A stretch of 64,000 nt of DNA, taken from contig NW_020954687.1 of NCBI RefSeq assembly GCF_900497805.2, forward strand, positions 6,655,490-6,719,489, in the 5' to 3' direction. This DNA is from Vombatus ursinus. Its lineage: Eukaryota > Chordata > Mammalia > Diprotodontia > Vombatidae. Positions 46,475-57,490 of this stretch are shown in pieces; position 1 is the first letter of the stretch, and each line of letters begins with the position of its first letter. The notes beneath the pieces were generated by a model, which did not search any database, was not told the origin of the DNA, and saw only the letters and a program-made list of their open reading frames with translations. The position numbers were made by a program, and so were the translations under genes.

Positions 46475-46600
46475 ATTAGAGTTATTGGTGTAACTGCCCA
46501 CTAGATTGTCAGCTCCACGAAGACAGGGATAATGTTTTACTAAACCTTTGCGTCTTCCCTGGAAGATATTCTGCCTGGAGCAGATCCTAGGATCATTGAT
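46475..46600 (+). mobile_element. L2 3' fragment
   Basis: actagattgtcagctccacg, aagacagggataatgtttta. Decayed L2 terminal region. Confidence 0.55.
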
Positions 46601-46629
46601 CTCGGTTAGTCAGCCAGAGAGTTAACATG

Positions 46630-47065
46630 AATTTATTAAGCACTTACTAAGAGCCAGGCAGGGACACAGTGGATAGAGCACTGGGCCTACAGTCAGGAAA
46701 ACCTGAGTTCAAATCCAGCCTCAGATACTAGCTGTGTGATTGTGGGTAAGTCACTTAACCCTGTTTGCCTCAATTTCCTTATCTGTAAAATGAGCTAGAG
46801 AAGAAAATGGCAAACCACTCCAGTATCTTTGCCAAGAAAATTCCAGATGGGGTCCCAAAGAGTTGGACATAACTGAAATGACTGAAAAACAACATGTGCT
46901 AGGCACTGTGTGAAGTGTGGGGGTTCAAAGAAAGATGTACATTCTATTGGAAGACAACACGCAAATAACTAGGTACATATTACATATATATATATAAATA
47001 TATATTTACAGAGTAGATGGAAGGTAATCTGAAAGCAGAAGTTATTAGCACCTGGGTTTGGGGAG
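46630..47065 (-). mobile_element. L2 3' end, antisense, split by a SINE
   Basis: atgaatttattaagcactta, ctaagagccaggca before the SINE; gtgctaggcactgtgtgaag, acattctattggaagacaac and agatggaaggtaatctgaaa after it. A (TA)n run lies at about 46980-47010. Confidence 0.75.
46658..46895 (+). mobile_element. tRNA-derived marsupial SINE (Mar1-like) nested in L2
   Basis: agtggatagagcactgggcc, gtcaggaaaacctgagttca, atctgtaaaatgagctagag, aaaccactccagtatctttg and gagttggacataactgaaat. Well preserved. Confidence 0.9.
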
Positions 47066-47074
47066 AATCATGAA

Positions 47075-47950
47075 AGTTAAAATAAACATTTATTAAGCTC
47101 CTGCTGAGTGCTTGGCACTGAGCTAAGTGCTAGAGATACAAAGAAAGTCAAGAGATAGTCCCTGCTCTCAAGGAGCTCAGAGTTTAATGGGAGAGATACA
47201 TAAATAACTATGTATACATATATAATATATACACATACTATACACATACATATACACACCCATATATATGTATATATATGTGTGTATGTGTGTGTGTGCA
47301 TATATATATATAATATATGAATAGATGAAATATATTTCCATGTATTTGATCATATTGATGAGAGGGAGTCATTGGAGCTTATTGAGCATGGAGTAATATG
47401 GTAGGATCCATGCTCTAGAAAAATCATTTGGATAGCTAAGTGGTGCATAGACTGGAGGGGGAGAGACTTGAAACAAGGAGACTAATTGGAAAGCTACTGA
47501 AATAGTCCATGAAAGAGGTGATAAGGGCCTGAACAAGAGTGGTGGTTATATGAGCATACAAAGAAGACTGATAGAAAAGTTGTTGTGAAGGTAGAAATGA
47601 TAAGATTTGGCAATGCATTGGATATGTAGTGTGAATGTGAATGAGTAGCCAAGGACAACATTGCAGTTGAGAGCCTAAGTAAGTACCTATAGGACATCCA
47701 TTTTAAGATGTCCAAGAGGCAGTTGGTGATGTAGGAATGCAGCTAATTAGAAAGATTAAGACTGGATATATAGATCTGGGAATAATCTACATGGAGATGA
47801 TCACTGAACCCATGGGAGCTGATGAGATCACCAAGTGATATAGTATATAGTGAAAAGAGAAGAGGGCCCAGAACAGAGTCTGGTGGGGCACCCATAGTTA
47901 CTGAGCATGACATATGTGAAGAACCAATAAAGGAGACTGAGGAGTGGTCA
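47075..47950 (-). mobile_element. L2 LINE, antisense: 3' end and reverse transcriptase part, left of a nested L1
   Basis: Starts with aacatttattaagctcctgc and ccctgctctcaaggagctca (3' end), has TA/CA microsatellite at 47205-47325, then runs back into ORF2. The minus-strand translation contains [19 protein letters not shown] and DYSQIYISS, which match the L2 reverse transcriptase, and further on WMSYRYLLRLST. Decayed. It continues after the L1 at 49339. Confidence 0.85.
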
Positions 47951-49338
47951 TCATAATCCACAACACATTCTTAATGGATCTGTGACCTTAATATTAAATA
48001 TCATATGGATAAAAAAATTAGAAAAGTAGATCATATACCTTTCATAGCTATGTTTTAGAGATGTGCTTTTAACCAAACAAGGGATCAAAGCATTTAGGAA
48101 ATATAAGCTAGATAACTTTGATTACAATAAACTGAAAAGTTCCTATATATACATAATCAATGCACCTAGTATATAAAGGGAAGTGGCAGAATGGGAACAG
48201 ATTTATGCCAAATTTTTCCGATAAGGTTTGGTATTTGAGCTATATAAACTCTATATAAGATACATACACACATGTAGATCTGTGTGTGTAGATATGTATG
48301 TGTATATATACATGACTATAATACATGTAATACACATATACATATAATACACACACATGCACACACATATATGATCAAGAGTCACTTCCCATTAGATCAG
48401 TAGTCAAAGGATATGAACAGCTCTCAAAAGAATTGTAAACTATTAACAATATGTGGAAAATATGCTCCAATTGATGGATAATGGGAGAGATATAAATCAA
48501 AACAACCCTGAGATTTTTCCTCACATCCTGCAAAATGGCAAAGATGACCAAAAAATAGGAATAGTTAATGTTGGAGAGTTTGTGTGAAGATAGGTTCCTT
48601 AGTGCATCGTTGGAACTGTAAATCAATATAACCATTTCAAACAACTCCAAATTATGCAAATAAAGTGAGTAAAATGTCTGAACTCTGACTCAGAGAATCC
48701 ACTACCAGGTTTATACACTAAAAAGGTCATTGACAAGAATAAAGTCTCCACATACACCAAAATATTTATAGTAGCACTTTTTGTGATAGCAAATTATTAG
48801 AAACAAAGTGGATGCCCATCAATTGGGGAATGTCTAAACAAACTGTGGTGTATGAATCTATTGGAATATTACTGTTCTGTAAAAAAAAAACAAAAAACAA
48901 AAAACACAATGTGATGAATACTGAGGAACATGGAAATATTTACATGAACTGATGCAGAGAGAAATAAGCAGTGCTAATAAAACAACATACACAATGACTA
49001 TAACAACATAAATGGAAAAATGACCATAAAGCAATCAAAAGTGAATGTTTAGAAATTAAAAAGAAGCCTGGCTCCAAGAAGGAAATATATGAAGACACCT
49101 CTTCCTTCCCCAGCCCTTTATAGAGGTGAGAGGTTCACATATATGGTACGTTGCACATATTTTCAGACTTTTTCAATGTCTTAATAACTTTTGCCAAATT
49201 TGTCCTTCTTTTTCTTTGTCTCTTTACAGATTATTATTAGTCATATTAGATGGCTCTCTAGACACAGGAGAAGGACTGAAACTGGGGGAAATTTTGTTGA
49301 TGTAAAAATATATCAATGAAAAATAATATTTTTAAAAA
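47951..49338 (+). mobile_element. 5'-truncated L1 LINE of marsupial type, with target-site duplication
   Basis: About 1.39 kb of the L1 3' end: ORF2 tail (tctgtgaccttaatattaaa, accaaacaagggatcaaagc), then atgatcaagagtcacttccc region, ggatgcccatcaattgggga, and an A-rich end at 49315-49338. Flanked by aggagtggtca (47940-47950) and aggagtggaca (49339-49349), a 10/11 target-site duplication. Decayed, with no long open frame. Confidence 0.85.
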
Positions 49339-49590
49339 AGGAGTGGACAGAGACTGGTGGGGAATCAGGAGAAAGCAATATCATAAAACTCTAGAGAGAA
49401 AAAAGTATCAAAGAGGACTAGGTGATCAGCAGAGTCAAATGCTGCAGAGAGGTCAAGAAATATGAACTCTGGCAATTAAAAAATATCATTGGCAATTTTG
49501 GAGAGAGCAGTTTCAGTTGAATGGTGAAGTTAGAAGGAAGATTGCAGAGGGTTTAGAAGAAAATGAAAGGAGAAGATTTAGAGGCACTGA
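49339..49590 (-). mobile_element. L2 LINE, antisense, right of the nested L1
   Basis: gggaatcaggagaaagcaat, agtcaaatgctgcagagagg, tcaagaaatatgaactctgg, gagagcagtttcagttgaat. This is the direct continuation of the L2 that ends at 47950. Confidence 0.8.
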
Positions 49591-49594
49591 GTAT

Positions 49595-49800
49595 AAATGG
49601 CAAGAAAGCACCTCAGAGGCCATCTAATTCAATCCTCTCATTTTGCTGATGAGCAAACTGAAGCCTGTGGTATTTAAATTACTCACCCAGGGTCATTCAT
49701 GTAGTAAGTGTTAGAGGTGGGATTTGAACCCAGGAGCTCTGATTTCAGACAGAGTCAGTTTTCTTTCCACTGTACCACACTACTTCCAATTCAAAATCAT
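49595..49800 (-). mobile_element. MIR-type relic
   Basis: cctcagaggccatctaattc, ctcattttgctgatgagcaa, gtaagtgttagaggtgggat and ccactgtaccacactacttc. It ends about 170 bp from the 3' end of exon 3. Confidence 0.8.
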
Positions 49801-49973
49801 TAATTAAATGCTTTATAAATGCCAATTGAATTGAATAGAATTTTTGGCAACTTAAAATTATGTGTACTCCCAGCTCTGAGTAGATATTAGAGCCTTTTAT
49901 ACCAACTTAAGTGGGACTACTTGGTCACCAGGTACATTCTGAGATATTCGCCCCATTGCAGATAAGTACCTAC

Positions 49974-50169
49974 CTATAGATACCATCAATGCACCGCCCT
50001 TTATTAAGGCATGGACGACTGTAACACTCGTCGATGTTGATTTCACAGTGTTCACCACGGAATCCAAAGGCACAGCCACAGAAATAGCGCCCCACAGAAT
50101 CCTGACAGGTGCCACCATTTAGGCAAGGCTGTGACAAACAGTCATCAATTTCCATTTCACAGTTTGCAC
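49974..50169 (-). CDS. CRB1: CRB1 exon 3 (EGF-like repeats, part of the crumbs extracellular domain)
   Basis: Reads [15 protein letters not shown] at its start and ends at DGIY plus two bases of a Ser codon. It holds one whole calcium-binding EGF repeat (six cysteines, EIDDC start, [10 protein letters not shown] with the Asp/Asn beta-hydroxylation pattern) and the first half of the next (INIDEC ... CIDGIY). The acceptor is a T-rich tract then AAG at 50170-50172. The donor is TATAG|GTAGGT. Length is 196 nt, the same as human CRB1 exon 3 as I recall it, and the protein closely matches human CRB1 ([20 protein letters not shown]). CRB1 is a single-pass apical polarity protein of photoreceptors and Mueller glia; its EGF/laminin-G ectodomain supports adhesion at the retinal outer limiting membrane (known for the family). 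The exon starts at codon position 2 and ends after position 2. A second GT lies 4 nt downstream of the chosen donor; the frame into exon 4 supports the first. Confidence 0.95.
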
Positions 50170-50544
50170 CTTAAAAAAAATCAACACAGAAAAACAAAAG
50201 TTTAACAAGATTTCATGGTAATGCTGTATTTACAAGAGTTTTTGTCAAGTATCATCAGTTACCCAAAATAATTTTCCTCCTTAATTGTAATTGATATTAC
50301 CTTTCAGGCATGTACATGGGAAATTACAGGAACAGCAGAACAGCTGTCATTCACAAAGAATAATTGCATTAAGCAGTCTGTGACTTTGTATTAGGAGGGA
50401 AGCAAACCACGTAATTCTTAGAATGATGCTATTAGTTATGGCATTTTTTTTAGTGATATGATATTTATTGTCTAAAAGAGACCTGACAAAGTGGTTAGCA
50501 CTGAGGAAAAGGTTATTTTGAAATTGCTTTATACTGTGTTATTC

Positions 50545-50640
50545 ATTTGCTTGACCAGCCTTTACTGAGCACCTATTATATGCAAGTCTTTCGTTAAGAA
50601 CTTTAGCGATGTAAGTGGTTTTCCAATGATAGGTCTCTAT
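50545..50640 (-). mobile_element. L2 3' end fragment
   Basis: cctttactgagcacctatta, tatgcaagtctttcgttaag. Decayed. Confidence 0.5.
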
Positions 50641-50914
50641 TGTATTGTGAAATAGCTAACTTTTCCATCAGAAAAATACCTTGTGAATTTCATAGGCTGC
50701 TATAATTAGTGACCCCAAGTCATTGCTTACCTTTTAGTTAAACTCTAAACAAAAATTCAAGCCAATAGGAAGGATAAAGCAAGGAGGATTATTCATATAC
50801 ACAAGAATTACATTGCATACAATAGCATTCCCTTTAATTAAAAAATAACTCCTCAAACAATCAAAATAAAATTTGATTTTCAAAAATCGAGTTTATGTAT
50901 AAGTCTTCCCCAGG

Positions 50915-51095
50915 TAAATGGATGTAGGTATAAAAGTCCAAGGAGATCTTGTCCTTGCTTTTCATTTTACAGATGCAGAAATTAAGGGCCCACAGAAAGA
51001 AGCAACTTGCCCAAAGTTCATACAGGTACTATATATCTGAATAAGGATTCAACACCCTCTGAATCCAAATTCAGTGCTTCCTTTTTACAACATCC
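50915..51095 (-). mobile_element. MIR-type relic
   Basis: ttcattttacagatgcagaa, agcaacttgcccaaagttca and ctgaataaggattcaacacc. Confidence 0.6.
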
Positions 51096-51954
51096 CTTCA
51101 TTTTTATTTCTATAGGAAGTATGAGGAATCCTGAAATATTAATGTTTTTCATTGATTTTTTTCATTAAAAAATAGAATCATCAAAAACTACTCCAGGTTG
51201 GAAACAGAGTAGGTCAAAGCTCCCCTATCAATCAGAGGTGGAATTGTACCTCACAAAGGCCACACTGCACTTTAATGATAAATGATAACAGATCTCTATT
51301 TGTTTCTGTCTAACTATATTTATATCATTAATATCTATATCTATAGTCAAAATAGACAAACAGATAAATAACATTATGTTTAAAGGCATTATAGATGGTA
51401 AAACAAAGACCAACATTGAATATGTATATTTGTATATATGTATATGTATGTATGTATATACATATATATCTCAAACACATATATATGTACATATACATAT
51501 ACCTCAAGTAGCATAGCAAGAAAGGTACTTGGATGAAAATCTAATGTGAAAAAGACCTAGAATGTAAGACTAGAATAATTCTGATTCTCCAAGTTTCCAG
51601 TACTTCCAAATTTCCAATTATTCCAAGAATAATTCCTATTTTAAAACTGGATCTATATAATGGGAAAAAAAGCAAGAAGGAAACTATGGATCTGAACATA
51701 ATGCTGGAAAAATTAAAATAAGTAAGTCTATGGTTATAGTCGAATGACAGTCTTAAAAACGCTATTTTTTTCAGGTTCAGATGAATATTGGGCATTATCA
51801 GGCTTCAAATTATATTATAAAGCAATAAGCTATTAAGTACTGAGGTGGGAGATGAATGCAGTACAAACATATGGAAGTACACAGAAAAGTAGAAGTGGAA
51901 TAAGTGAAATAAGCAAGCACATAATATTACCCTGGTGTCCTAAAACTCAGGAAT
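51096..51954. other. No gene; TA-rich run
   Basis: A tatgtatatgtatgtatgta type run occupies about 51420-51505. The minus-strand frames here are low-complexity products. Confidence 0.5.
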
Positions 51955-52150
51955 ACAAGCTGTTATGGAAGGAGTTTGGGATCTGGAGTCAGGAAGACCT
52001 ATATTCAAATCTTACCTCATCATTTACTATATGACCCTGGGTAAGTCACTTAACTGCTGCCTGCTGAGGGGATAATAATAGCATCTACTTCCCAGAGTTG
52101 TGAGGATCAAATAAAATTATATCTGTAAAGCACTCTAGGTATAATAAATG
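51955..52150 (+). mobile_element. MIR-type SINE
   Basis: tctggagtcaggaagaccta, atgaccctgggtaagtcact, gagttgtgaggatcaaataa and a tail tgtaaagcactctaggtata. Confidence 0.8.
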
Positions 52151-52279
52151 CAAACTATTACGATGATAATGATTTGCACAAGTGGAGAAAGATCCAAGAA
52201 CTCTGAGGTACTAAAGAATTTTATATCAGTTATTTCTGTTGGTGTCTTCTACAACCAAAGATTGTGGGATTTTCAAGGT

Positions 52280-52380
52280 AATTTAATTCCTTCAAAGGCA
52301 AAGTCTATTTTTATCTTTATATCCCTAGCACATAGCACATATTAGGAATATTTAAATGCTTACTTAATTGATTTATCCAA
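52280..52380 (+). mobile_element. L2 3' tail
   Basis: ctttatatccctagcacata, gcacatattaggaatattta. Decayed. Confidence 0.55.
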
Positions 52381-52454
52381 ATTATGGATCTCTTCCATCT
52401 CTTGGCATAGTACTACTTTGCACACAACAGGCATTTAATAAATGTTAAATTTAA

Positions 52455-53395
52455 TTTTAACATGTATACCAACTACATGCAAGGCACATACTAGGTACTG
52501 AGGATGCAAAGTAAAACCAAGATAGACTTTGACTTTAAGAAGCTTATATTTGAGGTGGGGAAAATGAAAAAAAAAAAGCTTATTTTAAATTCTTACTGTG
52601 TACCAAACACGGTGTTAAGAGCTAGGAAAATATATTCAAAAGTGAGATACCTCCTGCTCTCAAGAAGCTTACATTCTAATAGGGGGGAGACAAAATATAT
52701 GGGGAATGCTGAAAAGAGAAGGATGTTTTGTTCTGGGACGTTGAGTGGAATAAGCCCTTTTCAGAAGCAATTGTAGTTTTAATTTGATTATAGATCTTAG
52801 AGCAATGGTAGCAAAAAGGAGACGGCAGGACAGGTTATGTAGGAGGTACGGCAGGGCAGAAAAATGGATGAGGTGAATAGAAACAGAAATTCAGAGAACA
52901 GTGATGCAATTCCTCCTTGGCATGGAGCCCAGAGGTCTAGTTTGGAAGGTGAAGCAGCAACAGGAGGGGAAAGGAGGATATGTAGATAGTGTACACATGC
53001 ATATGTATATAAATAAGTAAATATAGATAATTCGAGGAAGTAGAGTATATTCATAAATTAGGGATATCAGAAAGATTTCCTGGAGGAAGAACCTAAACCT
53101 TTAAGGAAGATTCAGATTAAGATTCAGAGAAGCAGAGATAAGGGGAAAGTATATTCTAGGAATAGGGATATGGGTATGCAAATGCATAGAGGTGAGAGTT
53201 GAATGCAGTACCAAGTATGGAAATATGAGATGAAAGCCAAATTCTGGGAACAGCTAGTAGTCCAGTTTTGTTGCAATGCAGAAAGTGTGAAATGGAGTAA
53301 TTTGGAAAAGTCTGTAAAAGAAGGCTATAGCCAAATTGTAGAGGAATTATTTTATCCTGGAGGCAATAAGAAGTCACTGAAGACTATTATTTCTC
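52455..53395 (-). mobile_element. L2 LINE, antisense, two 3' ends in series
   Basis: The first 3' end is at 52455-52555 (actacatgcaaggcacatac, ctttaagaagcttatatttg). The second is at 52575-52700 (ttcttactgtgtaccaaaca, ctgctctcaagaagcttaca). Inner L2 sequence follows (gatttcctggaggaagaacc, caataagaagtcactgaaga). Decayed. Confidence 0.65.
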
Positions 53396-54440
53396 TTTCC
53401 TACATAGCTTTCCAGAGTGCTTTTTAATGCACATTATGATATTTAATTGTGGATTTGGGGGATTTTATGGGTACTTATTTACTTTAAATGGATGAATACA
53501 TAAAACTATGTACCAGTGGTTAAAATCTTGCTAGCAGCACTTGTGTAAATTTCATCTTTCAAAATTTAGATTTATACATTCACTTGGGGTTTTATTCAAC
53601 CTGAGCCCTGCAGGAAAATACTTCCATATGTTTTTTAAAAACAAGAACACAACTGAATCAGCATTAAAAAAAACTATTGATCTTTTTCTAGTGCTATAGT
53701 TCAAACACAGTGGTTTTCAAATAATCCTTCAGGTCATTACACAAGGATGTTTCTTGATAATTTAAAACACAACTTCAAATTAAACCACTTGCTTTCCTAG
53801 TGGTGATTTTCTTTGTATGATTCTTAATATTGTTCAGTGGCAAGACTCATAATTCAACTTCTGTATCTGTTAATTGCCACCACTACTGATAGGGGCCAAA
53901 GTAATTTAGATTGTAGCTGTGCGATACCAAATATTCAGATGAAAAAAGTTCACTCAATCATACAGATGTTTTTAAGTCTCAAGATGTTGGCCTCAGGAAT
54001 ATCTGGATGTGTGAATGATTTTTGGATAGATAATGTTTTGTCCATATATTTTCTGTTGTGTAGACATTGCCATTAAATACTCAAAGTTAAATCCATATTC
54101 ATAAAACAATTGAACCATTTAATTTTTAGCATTCCAAAGATGAAATAACAAAACCCTCTCCAGAATAGTTATCTTTATGTAATATGACACCATTTCTTTT
54201 TAGTTATCTTTAAAAAAAAATTGCTGTGGACATGTAAATTGAACGCAGGTACAATGAGTAAGCAGTCCTTCTGTAGCTACTCCCCTAAGAATTTGTTATA
54301 ATTGTAAAGCATGTTCACAGAACTATATTGAGCAACCATAAATCTGTTGGAGCTTGTTAACAGCTCATTACAAAAACAAAAAGCCATGTGACAGAAACAA
54401 ACACAGGATCATAAGGACTCAGCTATACTAGTAAGAAAAG
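53396..54440. other. No gene or recognised repeat
   Basis: About 1 kb of intron 2 without repeat signatures. The 79-codon frame at 53837-54076 has no recognisable product. Confidence 0.45.
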
Positions 54441-54444
54441 ATGT

Positions 54445-54458
54445 GTGTGTATATCACA

Positions 54459-54509
<51 letters not shown>

Positions 54510-54515
54510 ACAGAC
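54445..54515. repeat. (CA)n microsatellite
   Basis: acacacacacacacacacac continuous over about 45 bp, with imperfect flanks starting at tgtgtgtgtatatcacac. Confidence 0.95.
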
Positions 54516-55496
54516 TCCTTCTGACCTAGTAAGCTTGGCAGACTTTGGTTATATGATAAAGGATATGATTATACCCACAACTCCTTTATCCAGAAAACCA
54601 GTCACTTTAAGGACTTAATGCACTTTTAAGCACAATTTGCACTGGATTCCAAGGACACGTAGAATAGGAATATAACACAAGCAGGCAAGCTGCCAGCCAT
54701 TGCTTCTTCAGGATAAATCATTGTCCTTTTTCTTGGGCCACATGAACCACAGGCATGTGATAAAAATGTAGATCAGCAAAGAGTAGGAATGGAGATAATA
54801 GCATGATATGGATCTAATGCTCAAATCACTTAAAAGGGTAATCAGGGCCTAGATAATGCTCCTAATATAGCATACATAGATCAGTCAAAAACTGATCACA
54901 AATGGCTAGTGTGAGGTACTAAGTAAGGGAGTATTATCCAATAGTTGTTAATGGGATTGGCAGAAACTAGTATTCCAAAGAAAGGGGGCTAATGATGAGT
55001 TCTGTATCATAGGCCTGACCTGGACATTTTTATAGTTCTGTACTTGGGAGAGTCTAGATGAAACTATAATCAGAATACATTTTTAACTCAATTCAGTAAG
55101 TATTTATTGAACATTTGTTACGTAAAGGAATTGGGTAAGGAATTTGTGCATTTACAGCCTTAGGATTTATCATTGAACTTTCACCTTCCTGCATGTAACT
55201 CACTCCAGGACACTCTCATTTTATACCTTGGATAAAAATTGAAATTTAGTTTTCATGAATTGTCAGATAATAATTTCAGAAGTTATTTTCCGATTGTTTT
55301 GGATTATAAAACATTACTATCTCCAGAAAGTATAAAACATTAATAATTTACCTTAGCTAAGGTAAAGTTGAGAGTCCAAAGGGTAAGGAAGCAACTGATG
55401 GGGGTTATGGGAGATATTCCTCATGTTTCAAGGTTCATATAACTTGCTGGAGTTTTCTCTCAACCCCTGTAACAATATATTATGCTGGTTTCCTTG
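54516..55496. other. No gene; one possible L2 scrap
   Basis: Only cagtaagtatttattgaaca at about 55093 suggests an antisense L2 end. Nothing else was recognised. Confidence 0.4.
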
Positions 55497-55675
55497 ACAC
55501 TTTCTGCCCCCCTTCCTCACTTCCTTCTTCCCTTCCCTGGGAGGGAGGGTAGAAGGAGGAAGAAAAAGGAAGGAGAACAAAAGAGGAAGGGGGAAGGGGA
55601 AAAGAGGATGGGGAAGGGAAGAGGAAGGGAGGAGGGTAAAAGAGGAAGGGAAGGGGAAGGGAAAAGAAAGAACAA
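55497..55675. repeat. Pyrimidine tract switching to a 130-nt purine tract
   Basis: The plus strand is C/T-rich from 55497 (ccttcctcacttccttcttc) to about 55537, then almost pure A/G to about 55672 (gaggaagggggaaggggaaa and similar). Open frames on both strands here are compositional artefacts. The junction can fold (cccttccctgggaggg). Confidence 0.9.
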
Positions 55676-56059
55676 CTAAAGAAATAACAGAATAAACAAA
55701 GAAAACATAAATCTGAGTGCGCAGCACATACAGTCCCTGAAGGGGAGACACAGAAACATAACTGACTCAAGAACTTTAGTTTAGTATACAAACCACATAG
55801 AAACCATGACAAGATGAGAGAATATGACAAATGCCATTAGAAAGATATAAAATGGCATACAGTTAAGGATCATAGATTTGGAGCTAGGAATTTGGAAGAT
55901 GGATTCTAGAGTGAAGGATATTTCATAGATAGAAGGCATGGAGACAGCAAAGTGTGGGATATATTCAGGGAATAACAAATAGTCCAAGGAATGAGAAAAT
56001 TGGGACATACTATAGACTTTATCCTGAGCTCTAATCCAAATGTATCATCTGCCTGTAGG

Positions 56060-56697
56060 ATATTTTTAACTAGATGATCGACAGGTGTCTCAACATGTCT
56101 ACAACAGAACTCAGTATCTTTTACCATAGACCTACTCTTCTTCCAAAATTCCTTATTTCTTTTGAGAACATCACAATCCTTCATACCACCCCAGTTCACC
56201 ATCCTTGGAATTGTCCTCAACCTTTCAATTTTCCTAACTCTGTATTTCCAATCAGTTGTCAAGCCTTGCTGATTCTTCCTCTACATTTTGCCTCAATTCC
56301 CTACTTTCCATTCTTACCACTACCAAACTAGTTCAGGCCTTCATTACCTCACACCTAGATTATTGTCAAAGCCTTCTAAGTGTTCTTCCAGCCTTATGAG
56401 ACTATCCAATTCATACTCCATATCTTCAGCAGAGTACTTGTTAACTATGATCAGATATGAAGTCTACTGTTTGGCATATAAAGTCCTTTATAACCACTTT
56501 CTAACCTACCTTTCAAGCTTTATTATATCTCAATTCACTTCACACTGTAGTCTAGACAAATCAGTTTTCTTACTGTTCTTCACACTCCTTCTCATCCCTA
56601 TGCTTTTGTACTGGCTATATGTCCCATGCCTGTAATACACTCTCTCCTCAACTCTACATCTTAGAATACTCAGTTTCCTTCAAAGCTCCACTCAAGC
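56060..56697 (+). mobile_element. L2 LINE, ORF2 C-terminus and 3' region
   Basis: ctcaacatgtctacaacaga, atttccaatcagttgtcaag, ggccttcattacctcacacc, ctagattattgtcaaagcct and ccatgcctgtaatacactct follow L2 order. The frames at 56074-56635 are parts of this relic. It is cut off where the antisense L1 begins. Confidence 0.85.
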
Positions 56698-56699
56698 AT

Positions 56700-56870
56700 A
56701 GACTTTATTTATTTTTAAGTAATATTTTATTTTTCCCAATTATATGTAAAAAAATTAACATTCATTTTAAAAAAAATTTGAGTTTCACATTTTCTCCCTC
56801 TCTCCCCCACATCCCTCCTCCCTAAGATGGTAAGCAATTTGACATAGGTTATAAATGTGCAATCAAAGCA
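56700..56870 (-). mobile_element. L1 LINE 3' end, antisense, marsupial type
   Basis: tattttatttttcccaatta, tatgtaaaaaaattaacatt, tgagtttcacattttctccc, ctaagatggtaagcaatttg and acataggttataaatgtgca match the complement of the marsupial L1 3' untranslated region as recalled. Short and 5'-truncated. Confidence 0.8.
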
Positions 56871-56999
56871 TAGTATTTAACATGAGGACTCTGTAAATCC
56901 CTGAATTGTTAGTGCCTTTGTCCAAATAAATGATAATGCATGACTGAACTAGGGTGGTGGTGATGAAATGTAAATATGAGAGACGCTATGCGGGTGTAA

Positions 57000-57185
57000 T
57001 GAATTTAGAAGAGACCTTAGAAATCACAGAGTCCAACCCCCTCATTTTACAGATGAGCAAACTGAGTTCCAGGGAAGTAAAGTGACACTTCTCTGGGTTC
57101 AGACAGATACAAAGTAAAGAGGCAGCATTTGAACCCAAGTACTTTGATTCTAACTTCACTTTTCATCATACCAAAGCAACAGGAC
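57000..57185 (-). mobile_element. MIR-type relic
   Basis: agagtccaaccccctcattt, tacagatgagcaaactgagt and gcagcatttgaacccaagta. Confidence 0.75.
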
Positions 57186-57194
57186 TTAGCAACT

Positions 57195-57490
57195 TACTGA
57201 ATCTGAAGGATGAGGAAGAGGAAAAAGTCAAAGCCAACTCCAAGGTTTCCAAAATGTCAAAGAATGGTGCCATTAACAAAATAAAAAAGTCAAGATGAAG
57301 AGTTGGTTTCACGGAAGAGAAGACAGCGATGAATAAAACTTTGAATATAATGGATTTGATTTACTGGTAAGATATCCAAGTGGAAACGCCCAGTTGAACA
57401 CTGGAAATGTGGAACTAGTACTCAAAGAAAGGTCAGAGCTGAGAACCAAGATTTGGGATTCATCAGGAGCTTTGATGATTTGGATTCTCT
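57195..57490 (-). mobile_element. L2 LINE fragment, antisense
   Basis: aaagccaactccaaggtttc, aatggtgccattaacaaaat, gatatccaagtggaaacgcc and agatttgggattcatcagga follow antisense L2 order. It covers the part of ORF2 just upstream of the region at 47700. Confidence 0.65.

Larger units (their letters stand above)
44258..49973 (-). other. CRB1: CRB1 intron 3 (5,716 bp, complete)
   Basis: Bounded by GTAGGT at 49973 and TTTAG at 44258, both on the minus strand. Its middle is dominated by antisense L2 with a nested SINE and a nested L1. Confidence 0.9.

Noticed and set aside
47494-47961. Minus-strand frames containing [19 protein letters not shown]
   Set aside because: Recognised as the L2 reverse transcriptase; a decayed LINE relic, not a host gene.
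33781-50169. Assignment of the EGF exons to CRB2, Notch or another EGF-repeat protein
   Set aside because: The loop QYGRI..LPS.FSY, the exon lengths 196/140/183 and residue matches across all three exons point to CRB1 specifically.
55428-55830. Open frames of 107 and 116 codons on the minus strand and 65 on the plus strand
   Set aside because: They are produced by the purine/pyrimidine tract (runs of FPSS, PLPF, EEGK) and have no domain or splice context.
56074-56635. Plus-strand frames of 85 and 115 codons
   Set aside because: They follow the decayed L2 ORF2 C-terminus and 3' region.
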